Positions 38,778 to 50,240 of a DNA stretch of 64,000 bases are shown piece by piece. The position numbers and the translations under genes are program-made. The DNA lies in NCBI RefSeq assembly GCF_001640805.2, contig NC_066852.1:840861-904860 (forward strand). Reading direction: 5' to 3'. Under the pieces are notes generated by a model that was not told where the DNA came from, made no database searches, and was given only the letters and a program-made list of their open reading frames with translations. This DNA comes from Lates calcarifer. Taxonomy: Eukaryota; Chordata; Actinopteri; Centropomidae. Each line of letters starts with the position of its first letter. The first letter of the stretch is position 1.

Positions 38778-39244
38778 CGCTTCATCACAACTGAGCCAGC
38801 CACTGATCCCTCCCACCCAGAGCAGAGGCAGTCAGTGTTGAGGCATGTGGAACCCCGGCAGTAGGCTGCAGTCTGTCCACACTCAGCTTCTTGTTACTTA
38901 TTTATAGCAGCTTGTTTCCCAGAGGGACAAAGTAATTGAAACCAAATGTGTTGCCGGGACTGATATGGGGAAGTGGGGCGGTCAGCCCACACACCCACCC
39001 ATCCTCCTTCCTCCCTCTATACACAAACACTGTGTATATACAGAGAGAGAAATCACTTTTCCTGCAATTTCATTTCTGAAAGAAAAAGAAAAGAAAGTTC
39101 CCGAGCTTCATTTCTTCCCAACTTCTCGGTTCACAACAAATAAATTAATTTAACTGCTCCAGTCTCGGGGGCTCTGTATTTGTAAAGTGGTTATAATGTT
39201 CTTTTTTCTTCTGCGAGCAGCCGAGCACAAAGTGGGGGAAAAAA

Positions 39245-39300
39245 ATAAAACATTCCTTCCAAAAGAAACAAGCAAACTGCAAACTAAAAAGGAGGAACCA
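39245..39300. promoter_or_regulatory. Possible muscle element in intron 1 (MCAT plus CArG-like)
   Basis: About 150-190 bases inside intron 1 from the exon 1 donor, the plus strand holds an exact MCAT core CATTCCT at 39251-39257, the TEAD-factor site found in many muscle genes. It is flanked by an A-rich MEF2-like run (AAAAATAAAA, 39241-39250). A CArG-like ACTAAAAAGG, one mismatch from CC(W)6GG, follows near 39282-39291. Short motifs of this kind arise often by chance, so this is weak evidence. Confidence 0.2.
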
Positions 39301-39435
39301 CAGCTCTAATTTGGTCCACTTTTTGAAGGAATAAAGTAGCAGCACTCAAAGCTCAGCCCACCTCCCCGCCCACCACAGCCACACCAACACCACAGTTAAT
39401 GAGCAGTCCAAACAAGGCAGTGAAACCAAACTTAC

Positions 39436-39975
39436 CATGTTTGCTTTTCTCTCTCTCTTGTCCTCCTTGTTTCCTGCTTATCCCTTTACTTCCCCTCTTT
39501 CTCTCCCCTCTGGGCTCCGGTGAGCTTTGCACAAAGTCGACGAGTGTCAGGCAGATAAAAATGGGATTGAGTTGCTGCTAAGAAGCTGCATGAGGCCTTC
39601 ACTGACCAACTCAAAGTCAGGCAGCCACCTCTCTGTCTCTCTCCCCTCCCTGCTGCCTTGCTCTCTTGTCAGCTTTTCCAATAACAAACTGCTCCCCGCC
39701 TCTTTTGGCTGAGTCCCTGAGTTGTTGGCTGTCTCCTGGACGCTTGGTGGACTCCTGTGACCCGGCTGTCTCCCTCTTTCCTTTTTTCTTCCTTTCTCTT
39801 TTTTTTTTTTGAAGACGGCTGCTCTGCTGTGGAGAGTCTTGTTGCTCCAGCCCTCTGCAGCTCTGCCTTCCTGCCAGATTTAGAACCAAAGACACATGTG
39901 GGTTCTGGTTTGAAGTTTAAGGAGGCGGGACTTGTCTAAGAGTGTTGTGTTGTCATGACGACCCCTCCTTTTTCC
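39436..39975 (-). other. sgcd: sgcd exon 1: 5' UTR ending in an initiator ATG (5' end approximate)
   Basis: Read on the minus strand, a purine-rich leader ends ...AAAGCAAACATG|GTAAGTTTGG. The ATG occupies 39438-39436 and the donor GT is at 39435-39434. Splicing in phase 0 to the acceptor at 19838 gives ATG|ATG ACC CAA, i.e. a protein starting MMTQEQ. This agrees with the MM start I recall for one annotated mammalian delta-sarcoglycan isoform. The ATG has A at -3 (AAACATG), a favourable context. No pyrimidine tract plus AG is visible on the minus strand within 39440-39890, so the leader looks unbroken over that span. A weak acceptor-like CAAACCAG near 39905 leaves room for a further upstream non-coding exon. 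The 5' end is set from a TATA-like sequence and is a guess. Intron 1 would be about 19.6 kb. No transcript evidence is available here. Confidence 0.7.
39547..39591 (-). promoter_or_regulatory. Upstream ORF in the sgcd leader (14 codons plus stop)
   Basis: Inside the proposed leader an ATG at 39591 opens a 14-codon frame (MQLLSSNSIPFLSA) that stops at TGA, 39549-39547. It lies in the same frame as the main ATG at 39438, 153 bases downstream, but the stop separates them, so it cannot extend the N-terminus. A shorter 5-codon uORF (MCLWF) starts at 39897 if transcription begins further upstream. Such uORFs could lower initiation at the main start. Their use is inferred, not shown. Confidence 0.4.
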
Positions 39976-40170
39976 AGCAGTTCGAGCCCTGCCCCTCCTA
40001 TGTTTTATGAGCAAGCACATGTGGGAGTTTTGGGATGTTTTTTTCCAATGCGTGTATTTTCTGTAGCAGAGTATATCACACAGAGTCGAGATGTTACGTG
40101 TCAGCTGCAGCTTCTTTACAGGACGGTCCCAAAGACAAAACCGTGCTACATGCTCTGGACAGCTGTGCAA
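39890..40170 (-). promoter_or_regulatory. Candidate sgcd proximal promoter
   Basis: Immediately 5' of the leader (increasing coordinates, because the gene is on the minus strand) several motifs cluster. There is a GC box GGAGGCGGGAC at 39921-39931 and a C-rich CCCTGCCCCTCC at 39988-39999. A TATA-like CATAAAACATA on the minus strand lies at 39999-40009. Palindromic CACATGTG E-boxes lie at 39893-39900 and 40016-40023. CAGCTG E-boxes, the type preferred by MyoD/myogenin, lie at 40102-40107 and 40160-40165. A skeletal and cardiac muscle gene such as sgcd would be expected to carry such sites. The motifs are read directly; their function and the exact start site are inferred. Confidence 0.4.
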
Positions 40171-43100
40171 CATACTGTACATCTGGAGGAGGCAGATCTG
40201 AAAACACTTTAATGTGAGTTGTTTTAGAAGGCACTGACAAACAACTTTCTCCATTTTGTCTCTTAGAGTTGAGTTGTTTAAGCTAATCAGACTTCAGTGA
40301 AACACGCCTTCCGGTGGATTTGAACATTTTCAATCACATGAGCAGTCTGTAAAAAGCCTTTTACATTCTAACTACTCATTTTCCTTCAAATCAGGTCCAA
40401 TCTTTAAGTCTCAAATTCACTGTTTTTACCCGTATCTCACATCTGAGATGTGCAAATGCTACAGATGTTCTAGCTATGGACCATTAAACACCAAGTATTT
40501 CAATGTGGTGCTGAGACGTTGGACTTGCTTTGGTAAATAATCTCTAAACACTGAATTGAGCTTTTGAGGTTTGGGTTTTTGACTCTGAGACATTCTGCGC
40601 CTTTTAGGCCACAAGGGTGAAAGCTGTACCAGTGGAAGTAGAGAAATGTATTCTTCCTTATCTTTCCAAGTACGTTTAGTTACCAGTGTCTTAGGTACAA
40701 CTACTGTAGTACAACAGTCCTGCAATACCTTCTGCCTGGGTGATGATTTGTTGAAGCTGTTTTACACAGATTAATAACGACACTCAACCTTCTGCTGCAC
40801 GCTGATTTTTGTTCTGCTACAGGACGCTACTTCTGTGCTCACAGTTCTCTGTACTGTATCTAATTTGTTGTGTAATACCTTTTTTATACTGAACAGTTTG
40901 TATTGTCACTGTTTACCTGCCTCATCCGAGTGCCTTTATTTGTTCTATACAGATAAAGGAGAGTATGTCATCATACTTATCTTCTTCCTTTATCTTTTAT
41001 CCAGTTTTCTATCATAGCTGGTCTGTGAAAGTTACTGAATATGATTTCACTGTTTGCCCACAATGATAAATAAAGTCTTTTATGTCTTGGATGGAAAAAT
41101 AGTCCATCAGATGAACTATTTAAGCGTGGGAGAGCGAGCATGTGTGAGTGCATGTGAGCTCAGGAGAGAGAGAGAGAGAAAGACAGGGAGCAATTTAGAG
41201 AATGCAAATTCTTCTCCTCCACTTTAATGTTCTGTGGCCTGACAGCGAGGGAGGAAAAAGCCTCACAAAGCTTCTCATACAAAGCTCCACTTTCTTTTCT
41301 CTCCTCTCCCCTCTTGCCTCGTCTCTTCCTCCCTCTCTTCACAGCCACACTGATCCCATTCTCTCTGCCTGCTTGTTTGTGGTGAGACTGATTTTGTAGG
41401 TTAGGGGAATACTTCATGCTTTGATGTTACATCCAGCAGTTTCACAGTGCTATGTCTTTGATAAGAAAAAGCAAGGGTTTTTTTTATTATTGAAAGAGGT
41501 TAAAAATCCTTTTATATGCCCATAAAACAGGTTAAGCTGTGGATGTGTCCACGCCCCGGAAAATAAATTTTTTAAGCCTGGTAATTTCAACAATTCTCAT
41601 TCCGAGTTTTTGTTTTTCCCTTTCACGCCCACATAAGCCTCGATGAAAATGCGGCCACTCTTTCTCCAGCAACGCTGCCGAGAAAGAAGAATAATAGCAA
41701 TCATTGTTTAACGGGCGAGGCAAGTCCTGAATCTTAAGTGGGCAGGCAAAGTCTGCAGACACCAGGGGAACCTCACTGTTGTTCCCTGGGCTGCCGGCTG
41801 GAGCTCCACTTGATGATATATTAATCAATAAATAAAAGGGGAAATCCCTAATAGGCTTGTGGTAAAGAGAGAAGGAACACAGCGAGGCTCCGTCTCGTAA
41901 TGGAGATGTAGCGTAGGCAAATACGCAGGGGAGGCGAGGCTGAAGATCTCATACACAGACAGATTTTTAAACAAGGCTTTAAAAGAGGAGGAGGAGGAGA
42001 TAGTGGAGGGAGAGACGGAGTCAGAGCACACAGCAGCTGAGCAGAGCTGGTGTGGAGGCAGAAAAAAGACTCGTCTCAGTTAAATGTGTGCAGAGTTAAA
42101 GTGTTTCAGGCTTTTTTGATCGGAGTCAGAAAAGTTGAAAACATCTTAGACGTGCTCCTGGTGGGTTAGCCTGTACTGCTGTCACTTAGGCTCCGCCTTC
42201 TTCATGTTTAATTCATCCAATTAGATTATTTCTGCCTGTGAGAAACGCCTGAATAACAAATCAACCAATCTGTCTGTTTCTGTGTGTAAATCCACGTCTG
42301 TGTTTAAGGATGAGACGTTTGTTACTGTGTGTGTGCTCTAATGGGAGGGGATGCTGGACGTTACACGCCGCTCTCTGTTTTGTTTGTCCATCATTCATAC
42401 GTTTGTCAGCTGCTGTGGCCCCTCAGGTATGTCTCTGTGCATCATTCCCATTGTAATACATAATGAATGTTATTGTTTTTATTGTGTTCTTGTGTGAATC
42501 ACACCTAAAGCAGAAAAATCCCCAACCTGCCCCTCTCAGCCGTGTGTCTGGATCGTTCCCAGCCTGCTTCACTCTGCCTATGAAAACAACCAATTACGGG
42601 CCCAGACTGGCCCGGCGACGGGGTTTTAGAGCCGGTCCAAATGCAGACAGCCTTGGTTGAATATGAATTGTGTCACAGATGTCATCATGAATAAATATGG
42701 CTATTTATTTCAAACTCCAACTAGAATCAAATTGCACTCTCTCTTGTTTACGCTTTCTGTTTTCCTCCTCCAGCTGTGAGGCTGATTCTTCTCTCTGCTT
42801 TAAACCAGGTCTTAGCAGTTCAGCTATTATTGCAGTAAAACAATGAGAGCAGATTCAGTACAGAGTCCATGTTTTCTCCTCGACACCTCATTTTAATATC
42901 AAAAACATTAGATGTTGTCAGATCACAGAGCACTAGGGAAAAAAAAGGCTGAGGTGATTGATAATCAGATGTGAATGTTATGTGGAAATCGACTAAACAT
43001 CCTAAATATCTCTTGTGGGTCTTTAGTTTTACTGTTCAGTCTTATTTGAGCATGAGCCCAGATTTATTTCAAAAGTAAATCCATATTTCCACTTGGGATG

Positions 43101-45561
43101 AAAATCATTACCTCATTTTCTTCACTCCATATATTTCACCATTCTAAACTCATTATTTTTATAAATAAAAGAGGATCCAAGACCTGTAATAAAACACTGC
43201 ATTCATGACCATAAAACTATTTCAGTCGGTCCACTCACGTGGAAAGGATCATTTTTATGAATTCAGGACTGTACAGAGTTTATATCTGGCATCCACACTC
43301 TGACCTGTTCACGCTTCACAATACACCGAGCTCAGCACAGCACAGAACAGGAAGTGATGTTAATTACTTCCCTTAGCTAAGACTCATAACCAACAGGTGG
43401 CTAATAGGACATCTATGAAATGCTAAACGAAGCAGCAGAAGCAGTGCTGCTAACGTCTGCTAGCTGCCTAGCCGCTAACTCGCTGTTTTGGAACAGTAGT
43501 GTGTGATTATGTATTTCTGCCCATGCAGTAGTTGTACATGGATTTACAACAGAATTGCATTTACACTTTCAGTTCAGTGTGCTCAGTGTGTTCCTGACCT
43601 CCTCTGGATCAGATCACAGTCCATTCCTCAGTGTGTCTCCAGTGCATTTACACCGCTGATTTCATGTGGTCAAGCTTTATCCGACTGTGATGCAATCACT
43701 CGAAACACATTTTCACACCAAGTTTAAGTGGGCTATTAGTTGACTTACTCTCAGACTTTTTGGTAAGTGGTGACAAATTCTATTGACTAGGACAAATGCT
43801 GAGTAAATATATTGACGGAGACTTTCTACCTTTTCTGTCACTGAATACTTCAGTCATTTCCTAACTTCTTCTGTGCTGCTGACTCAGCTCTATAACTTCA
43901 GCGCTTGAAGGAGCAGGTCAATTCAGCCATTTCATTTTTTTTCTCAGCGCCTCAAGTTCATTTCCTGTTAATTAGTCATTTTGAAAGTAAAAAGAGCCTT
44001 GATTGGCAAACTGTCACAAGTGGTCTGAGCTCACCTGCAGGAAACAGAGGCCACATGAAGACGTCTTCTGAGTACTGGCCCGCTGTAAGAACTTTTATAT
44101 TCCAATATTTATGAATGTTCCTATATTATTGACAATGCATACAAAGATTTTTCCCTTCTCAGGTTTCATGTCAGAGCGCTCTCTTCTCTGTTTCCTCGTC
44201 TTTGTTGCCTTCCTTTTGGCCAAGAGGCATGTCTTTTTCCATCAGAGGAAGTGAACTCCCTGAAATCACTGAGAGCGATCTGAAATCACTAACAATCAAT
44301 GAAACTGTCAGTCACCACCAGCCGATGTAAAGCACGTAGTGTATTCTAGTCATATTCCTACCCTGTCATTCGCCCTCAGCTTTCTCCAACACTGTGATTT
44401 CTTTCTGAAAAAGTTACAGTTGCAGTCATTTATTTGGCTTAGAGGGGATTTCTGCTGCATCACAGCCCGACAGAAACCATTCTTATCCATTCTTGCAAAA
44501 CGCTGCTCTGTGCAACAAACCACCCCATGTGGTGCATTTAACAGGATCAGCATCAGTAAAACTGCACATGCATTTTTAATGATTAACAATGGCCTTTCTG
44601 CTGGGTGTGCAATTTAGACCGAAATACTCAGTATGTCATAATAATGAGGTTTATCCCATGAACGTCCCGGGGAACAGCCGTACCCACACTAAACCAGACT
44701 GACAAGAAGTGAACAAGGTTCTTTAATGGTTGAAGCCGGGAATGGAGTCACCTCCATCGTTAAAATATATGACGACTTCTCTTATGTGTGGTTGTTGAAT
44801 TTGTAGACATACAGTTAAGTGTGGCAGAGTGAGGGCTAAACTCAGCTGCAACAAATGTGCATTTAACTCAAACGTGAGACTGTTTCCCATTAAATTCTCA
44901 TTAGCTGCAAAGCGACGATGAGCTTAGAGACGTTTTAATGCTGCAGAATAAAGGCTGCAAAGGCAAGATCTCTGAACTTTGTAATAAAGAAAGCAACCAT
45001 CCACATGACTGTTTGTAAAACTTTCCTCATGCCTCCATCGTCTGGAATAAATGTATGTGTCTTTGGTATTGGCATATTCAATTTTTTTTTCTTCCATTTG
45101 CTAGAAATGCCTCAGAGGGCACTTTGATATGGACAGTAACCCTCTTGCAGAGTATCAAACAGCTCTGCTTTGGTGTGTTACTCTGGGTTAACAGATGAAA
45201 TTTGAATTAGGACCCCAGTTTGAAGGCTTACCAGACAACACACAGCAGACACACACTAATGAAGGTATTTCAAAGGCATTCATTTCCTACTACGCCTAGC
45301 TGTATGATTGGCCAAGGCTGCTTTGATGCAGTGCTAAGGTCAATCTGTATGTGGCCTTTTGGTCAGATCACTGTGGCCCTCATCCTCTTAACTACTGGCC
45401 ATACACACTGTCTACACAGCCTGCACAGCCAAAGCAGCACATTATCAAAGCAGCAGCTCTGTCTGCATCTACACAGGATGCCTTCAGGCACAATATTGAG
45501 TGTAGGCCACTTGCAATTTGGCAGCACTCAAAGTCCAGTGCATGCTGAGATTCCAGTATAT

Positions 45562-45705
45562 GTAGACTTGAGACTTCAATTGGACCTGGCGTTCAGAACC
45601 CTGAAAGTCTTTTATTTTGACTTTAAGTTTTGTAAAGACTTGTGACTTGGCCTGGATTTGCCCTTGAGGGCTTGTTATTTGAGACAGGCAGACTTCAGGC
45701 TTGAT
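45562..45705. repeat. Degenerate GACTTG minisatellite, second copy
   Basis: Successive variants AGACTTGAGACTTC, TTGGACCTGG, GACTTTAAG, AAGACTTGTGACTTGG, CTGGATTTG and CAGACTTCAGGCTTGA mark a decayed repeat with a unit of about 6-10 bases, in the opposite orientation to the block at 9.57-9.71 kb. Confidence 0.5.
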
Positions 45706-45850
45706 TTCAAGGCGTTCAAAAGAGTTGAGCCCCATGACAATCAACCTAAAGGGCAAAAATGTACAGTCCATATGAAACATATTCTACTGGACTTGAACAA
45801 ACAGGCCTCATGAACTGACCAACCTGTAAAGACAGCTCTCAGCTCTCCTG

Positions 45851-45871
45851 GACTCTCAAAGTTTGAGAGTC
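45851..45871. repeat. Perfect 21-bp inverted repeat
   Basis: GACTCTCAAA and TTTGAGAGTC are exact reverse complements separated by a single G. The symmetry stops at both outer edges. Confidence 0.9.
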
Positions 45872-47974
45872 TGGGGAAGTTTTGACATTTGGGAGTCAGG
45901 AGGGGAGATCTGAATTAAAAGAGACAAGGTGCACATAGAGACAAGCCCAGCAGGTTAATGATCACTCTGCCACCGCCAGGCTCCAGCCATCTGCTTAGCT
46001 TGTAACAGGAACTATTCTTGCTCAACACAGATGAAGCTACAGAGGAGGTAGGAGGTAATTTGATGGCAGTGTGGCCAAGAGGTAGGAATCTGGGAGAGGA
46101 TGCTGATTAAATGTGAGAGAGGGTGCGAGGTACGGTGCAGCACTTGCCTCCAGATAATTAAGATATGAGCTACAGGTGACAGTCGTGATAACAAGAATGG
46201 TGGCATTTTTTCCTCTTAGTGAGCAGAACTTGCCAGCATGACAGACAGCAGGTCTTTACAGGGTGTCCTTATGGTTACCAAGACTCCATGAAGTGCAACA
46301 AAATTACAGCCTCTGAATCATAAAGTTCACTGAATGTCACCCAAGAAAAAGTCAAGAACTTTCAGAGTTATGTGAGGTGTGACTCCCACCAACAGTCTGT
46401 AAATGCACAGCCTCCATGTGTTGAAAGGAAATGTATGAAATGTATGAAAGAAAAGAAAGGTGATAAAACTTGTTATTGGATGGTTTTGGATTTCAAAACT
46501 CTTGAGCAAGACACCAACTTCATACTAGTCCACATGGCGTACTTCAGTGAAGGTAAAGAAAAGCATTTTCCACCCTGACTCGGTTTCTTCCACATACAGC
46601 ATCCTTTCAGTTCATCAACATGTCTCATTTGATTGTTTAAAAGTTAGTGACCAGCTGGTAAAAAAGAGTCTCAGATGTTGGTGGAGACCAAACACAGACA
46701 TGACTCCAAATGAATGTTTATACTCCTCTTTGTCTGTCAGATGCATAAAGAACTGACACTGTTAACACTGGCTGTCGCCCCCGAGTTACTAAACAAGTCA
46801 GTCCATTGGTGCTTTAACTCAAGGTCTACTTACTGGCTTTTTATGGAGTTCCACTGTGACCTTGCGTAAACTTTTCTTTTCAGGTAAGTACTTGAATCCC
46901 CCTGAAGATTACACTCTATTTTTGTATTCTGAAGGACATTTTAAAGCAGCTGCTAAATTCTCAGCCATGTCATTTTAACCGTCAGTCTGTCTTGTTTTGT
47001 CTCAGGCACCAACTTTCTTACCCTCACACACTGAGCTCCTTTGGCCACTCCACCCACATTGTTTGAACAGAGACAGAGGAGAAACATATTGCTCCTATTA
47101 TACCCTGGCGTTTGGTTTTCCATAGAAAGCAGTGATTGTGTTTCCGCTGGAGTGCGGTGATGTAGATGATGGCTTTGGCAGGCGGGAGACAGCCCTGCTC
47201 TGATGGGCTAACACTCCGCTGGAGGAGAATGGGACGAGAAAAGGCATGAAAAATGGTGCAGCGTTTAGCGTTGTTTGGCACCGCACCCGTGGGTTCATTG
47301 AGTCAGAAACGAAGAGGCTGTCTTTGTGGGGTGTGACTGTCACCGCTGGATGACAGATTGCATTCTAGGTCCGCTGAGAGAGGCACGGAGGATGAGATAA
47401 TGGTTATGAAATAAAAGTCTCCCAAACAGACAGAATACAGTGACATCAACTGCTGGTTTAAGGTGAAATATTCAGCTACACAACAAAAACCTTAAGCAGA
47501 AGATTCACACAGTTTCACCCTCACATCTCTGATCATATTGTGTTTGAAATGTTGTATTGAGTGAGCCAAAAAAGCAAATGGCATTCTTGGCTTGAAACAT
47601 CACTGCTTGGCACTTGAGGAAACAAGCTGACAACCTGGCCTTAAGAAGTCAATAAAACGGTTTCCACGGGAGCCCAAACAGCACTCACTCCCTCAGACTG
47701 GGACATTACACGAGTGCTGTTAATTCCCTCATCTCATTGTTTGGTCATCAGAGGGGATTTGTCAGTTGAGCTGGACAGTGCTTTCAAGTCAAAGAAATTC
47801 TATCTTGTGATTCACACACGGAGGATTTGTAAAAGAGCTGTGCTCAGTTGTGATCGTGCTGAAATTCCTTCTATAAATGTTCTATAATGTTGTATAATGG
47901 CATGTAACTGCCTTATTAAGAATGCTTAGCCAGGCACATTATCATTCCTATTGTGGAAAAAAGTCTGTGTCCAC

Positions 47975-48085
47975 TATTCACTCTCCACCAACTCCAGAGA
48001 GAAATATCTGCTTATTTAGCTGCTAAATGTTCCACTTTTTAGACCAAGGTCGTCACCACTTTACTGTCTGCTGTATGGTGCAGGC
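47975..48085 (+). repeat. Dispersed fish repeat (CACCAACTCC type), copy 2
   Basis: CTCTCCACCAACTCCAGAGA, GAAATATCTGC, TTTAGCTGCTAAATGTTCCA and GTATGGTGCAGGCAGGT align with the copies at 20.2 kb (TGTTCCACTATG, GCTGGGCAGGT) and 57.3 kb (CCACCAACCCCTGAGAGAAA). Confidence 0.55.
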
Positions 48086-48619
48086 AGGTTACACACCACA
48101 GGATTATTTTTTTCAAAACCAGCTGCAACATTTTGCAGGAAATATACAAATCATAAAACAGTGAGCTAACAGATCCGGCTCAGCTGGGGGTAATTCTCTG
48201 TGGGTTTAACACAGTAAGATCCATTGTTAATATAAAATATAGATTAATTGAGCTTTAAAAAGGGAACTATCTACTTTATGTATATTTTTCTGAGCCATAC
48301 CTCCACAACCTAAAGGCAAAGTAATTAAGCAGTAAAATGTGGGACTCCTGCACTGGCTCTATTTGTACAGTAAAACATGTTGAGTTTGCCCTGCAGCAAG
48401 ACAAGCTGGTGAAGTGCTTAATCTCCTCACTATCACACATTTCCTGCAGTAATTTTCCTCTCAGTTCTCACATGATCATTGTTGCATCACAGGAAAACTG
48501 CAGCAGCTTCGAGCCGTCGCTGTTTAACATCAGTGGACTGAAGTACAGAGACTGAGGCTACTCTTGGAAATGTCATACATAAGGCAAAATTAGAGCATAC
48601 ACATGCTTACTGTAAATAT

Positions 48620-48740
48620 ACAGTAATAATAACAATAATAATTGTTATAATAACAGAATATTTGATTTATAAAGCATTTTTAAAGATACTCAAAAGATGC
48701 TTTACACAGAAGAAAAATTCCAAACACTGGACTAAAACAC
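48620..48740 (+). repeat. Possible dispersed repeat, related to 27.7 kb
   Basis: AGTAATAATAACAATAATAA leads into TTTGATTTATAAAGCATTTT, then AAAGATACTCAAAAGATGCT and TTACACAG. This resembles 'tttatttatatagcgcttttcaaaatactcaaagacgctttacag', a common fish repeat. Confidence 0.4.
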
Positions 48741-50064
48741 TAAACAACCAAACACTAAATAAGTACAATTTAACATATTAAGTTATATCTTTCTTTTTTG
48801 CCTTGAGTGGGAAAATGAAGGTAACAATCCGTTAGCAAAACTTAAATTAAGAGCAAAAGCAGGGGAGGAAGCTTTTATGGAACTGCAGCACAGTGCATAT
48901 CAATTACGTTCCATCAAGGGCAACCAAGAATGAGAGCACTTACACAGAGAATGGAGGAACTTCTCAGTCTAAAAGCTCCTGTCAGACTAAACAAACAACA
49001 GTTGTCTTTCAATGTAACCACGACTCCAAAGAACCTTCACATGAAGAAAAGTCACACTGACAATTGTCACAGTTTGTCTAAGTAATGAAAAAAGGTTGAA
49101 AGGACATGGATGGAGGGAGAAAAGTGAAGAGAAAGCATGAAATTACACCACCCACCCACGTTCCACCCACTTCAATTCATGGCTCAACCAAAAAAGTCTA
49201 CTGATCTCACCTGGACACGCTCATCGGATGTATTAGCAGAAAGCCGCGAGAGGATGTAGAAGAAAAGCAAAAGTAACGTGTCAGTTTTTGTGCAGCAAAT
49301 GCGAGGAGACACTGAATTAGACAGTGGATGCTGCGATGACAAGAACATATAAACAGGAACATTTAAAAAGTCTGCTTCGCTTCCTTGACTGTGTAGATTC
49401 TCTTTCTGAGCATTTTGCCCTCAGCGAGATTTTCCACCTCCTTTCCTTATTACAAAACACACTGTTCCACAACACAGGCATGCAGGGCCAGGCTAGTGCC
49501 AACAGTAAACGGTTGTTAAACAGCACATGGAACATTTATTGTTCTAATTTCTATCAGCTACATTTATTCGTTTCCACAGCACACAGTGCAGGTGGAGGTA
49601 ACAGAAAAGGTCAGAGGGACATGAGGACTGATATGATGTGTTTAACACGAAGGGCTGGGACCTGAGGTGTTACACTTACATGATGAGCATTAAAAGGCCC
49701 AGGAAGTTGTTTATCAATCCTGCAAAGTCAACGTCAAACATACAGTTTTAAGGAGAAATGAACGATGTAAATGTTGAGCAGCCTCAGCTGCTAGGTGCAC
49801 AAACTCTATACATTAAAGTCTCTATACTGCACACGACAGCATCACATCTTTGTATTGGGTCTAAAACCTGAACCTCTCTGTCCACTGTAATAAATACCAT
49901 TGTTAAACTGTGCACACCCCCAGGAGGCTAATGCTAATGCTGTCGTCAGTAGTCTGTCCAACTGCTGTTAGGACATAAACCAGACTTATTCTGTCTTTAG
50001 TCTGGTAACAGTCTTTGTGTTGTCATTTACTGTAAAGCATACAAAGATAGATGACTTGAGTTAT

Positions 50065-50240
50065 TGGCTGTGTCTGAAATCACTCCCTGTTTACTGTATA
50101 GCGCACTACATTTACTGTCCACCATTTTATTTTACTGTCTGAATTCTGAGTGTGTAAATTTATCCAGTACATCGTGCCCTCAACAAGTCCACGATGGAAC
50201 ATAAAGAGTGGTGTTCATGGCGTGCACAGTACTTCCTGTT
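50065..50240. repeat. Possible MITE-like fish repeat
   Basis: GGCTGTGTCTGAAATCACTC, then CCTGTTTACTGTATAGCGCA and CTACATTTACTG resemble a teleost element starting 'gtgtccgaaatcgctccctactcactatatagtgcacta'. A related direct copy, GCACTATACAGCGCACGTCA, then TTTAAATTC, lies near 50571. Terminal inverted repeats could not be confirmed. Confidence 0.3.

Larger units (their letters stand above)
19839..39435 (-). other. sgcd intron 1, non-coding
   Basis: This interval is bounded by the acceptor at 19839-19840 and the GTAAGT donor at 39435. It contains the Tc1-like fossil, several dispersed fish repeats and microsatellites listed separately. In 20350-24160, 24700-27350, 27800-31470, 31740-32780, 33520-35040, 35200-37080 and 37260-38750 I found no protein-coding exon, tRNA or other RNA gene on either strand. 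Its status as an intron depends on the exon 1 call. Confidence 0.6.

Noticed and set aside
39617..39895. 92-codon frame in the sgcd leader on the minus strand
   Set aside because: It starts at GTG rather than ATG and is low-complexity Lys/Arg/Glu/Gln from a purine-rich leader. It is not in a position to join sgcd exon 2.
45220..45645. 141-codon frame on the plus strand
   Set aside because: Its 3' part runs into the degenerate GACTTG repeat, and the rest matches nothing known.
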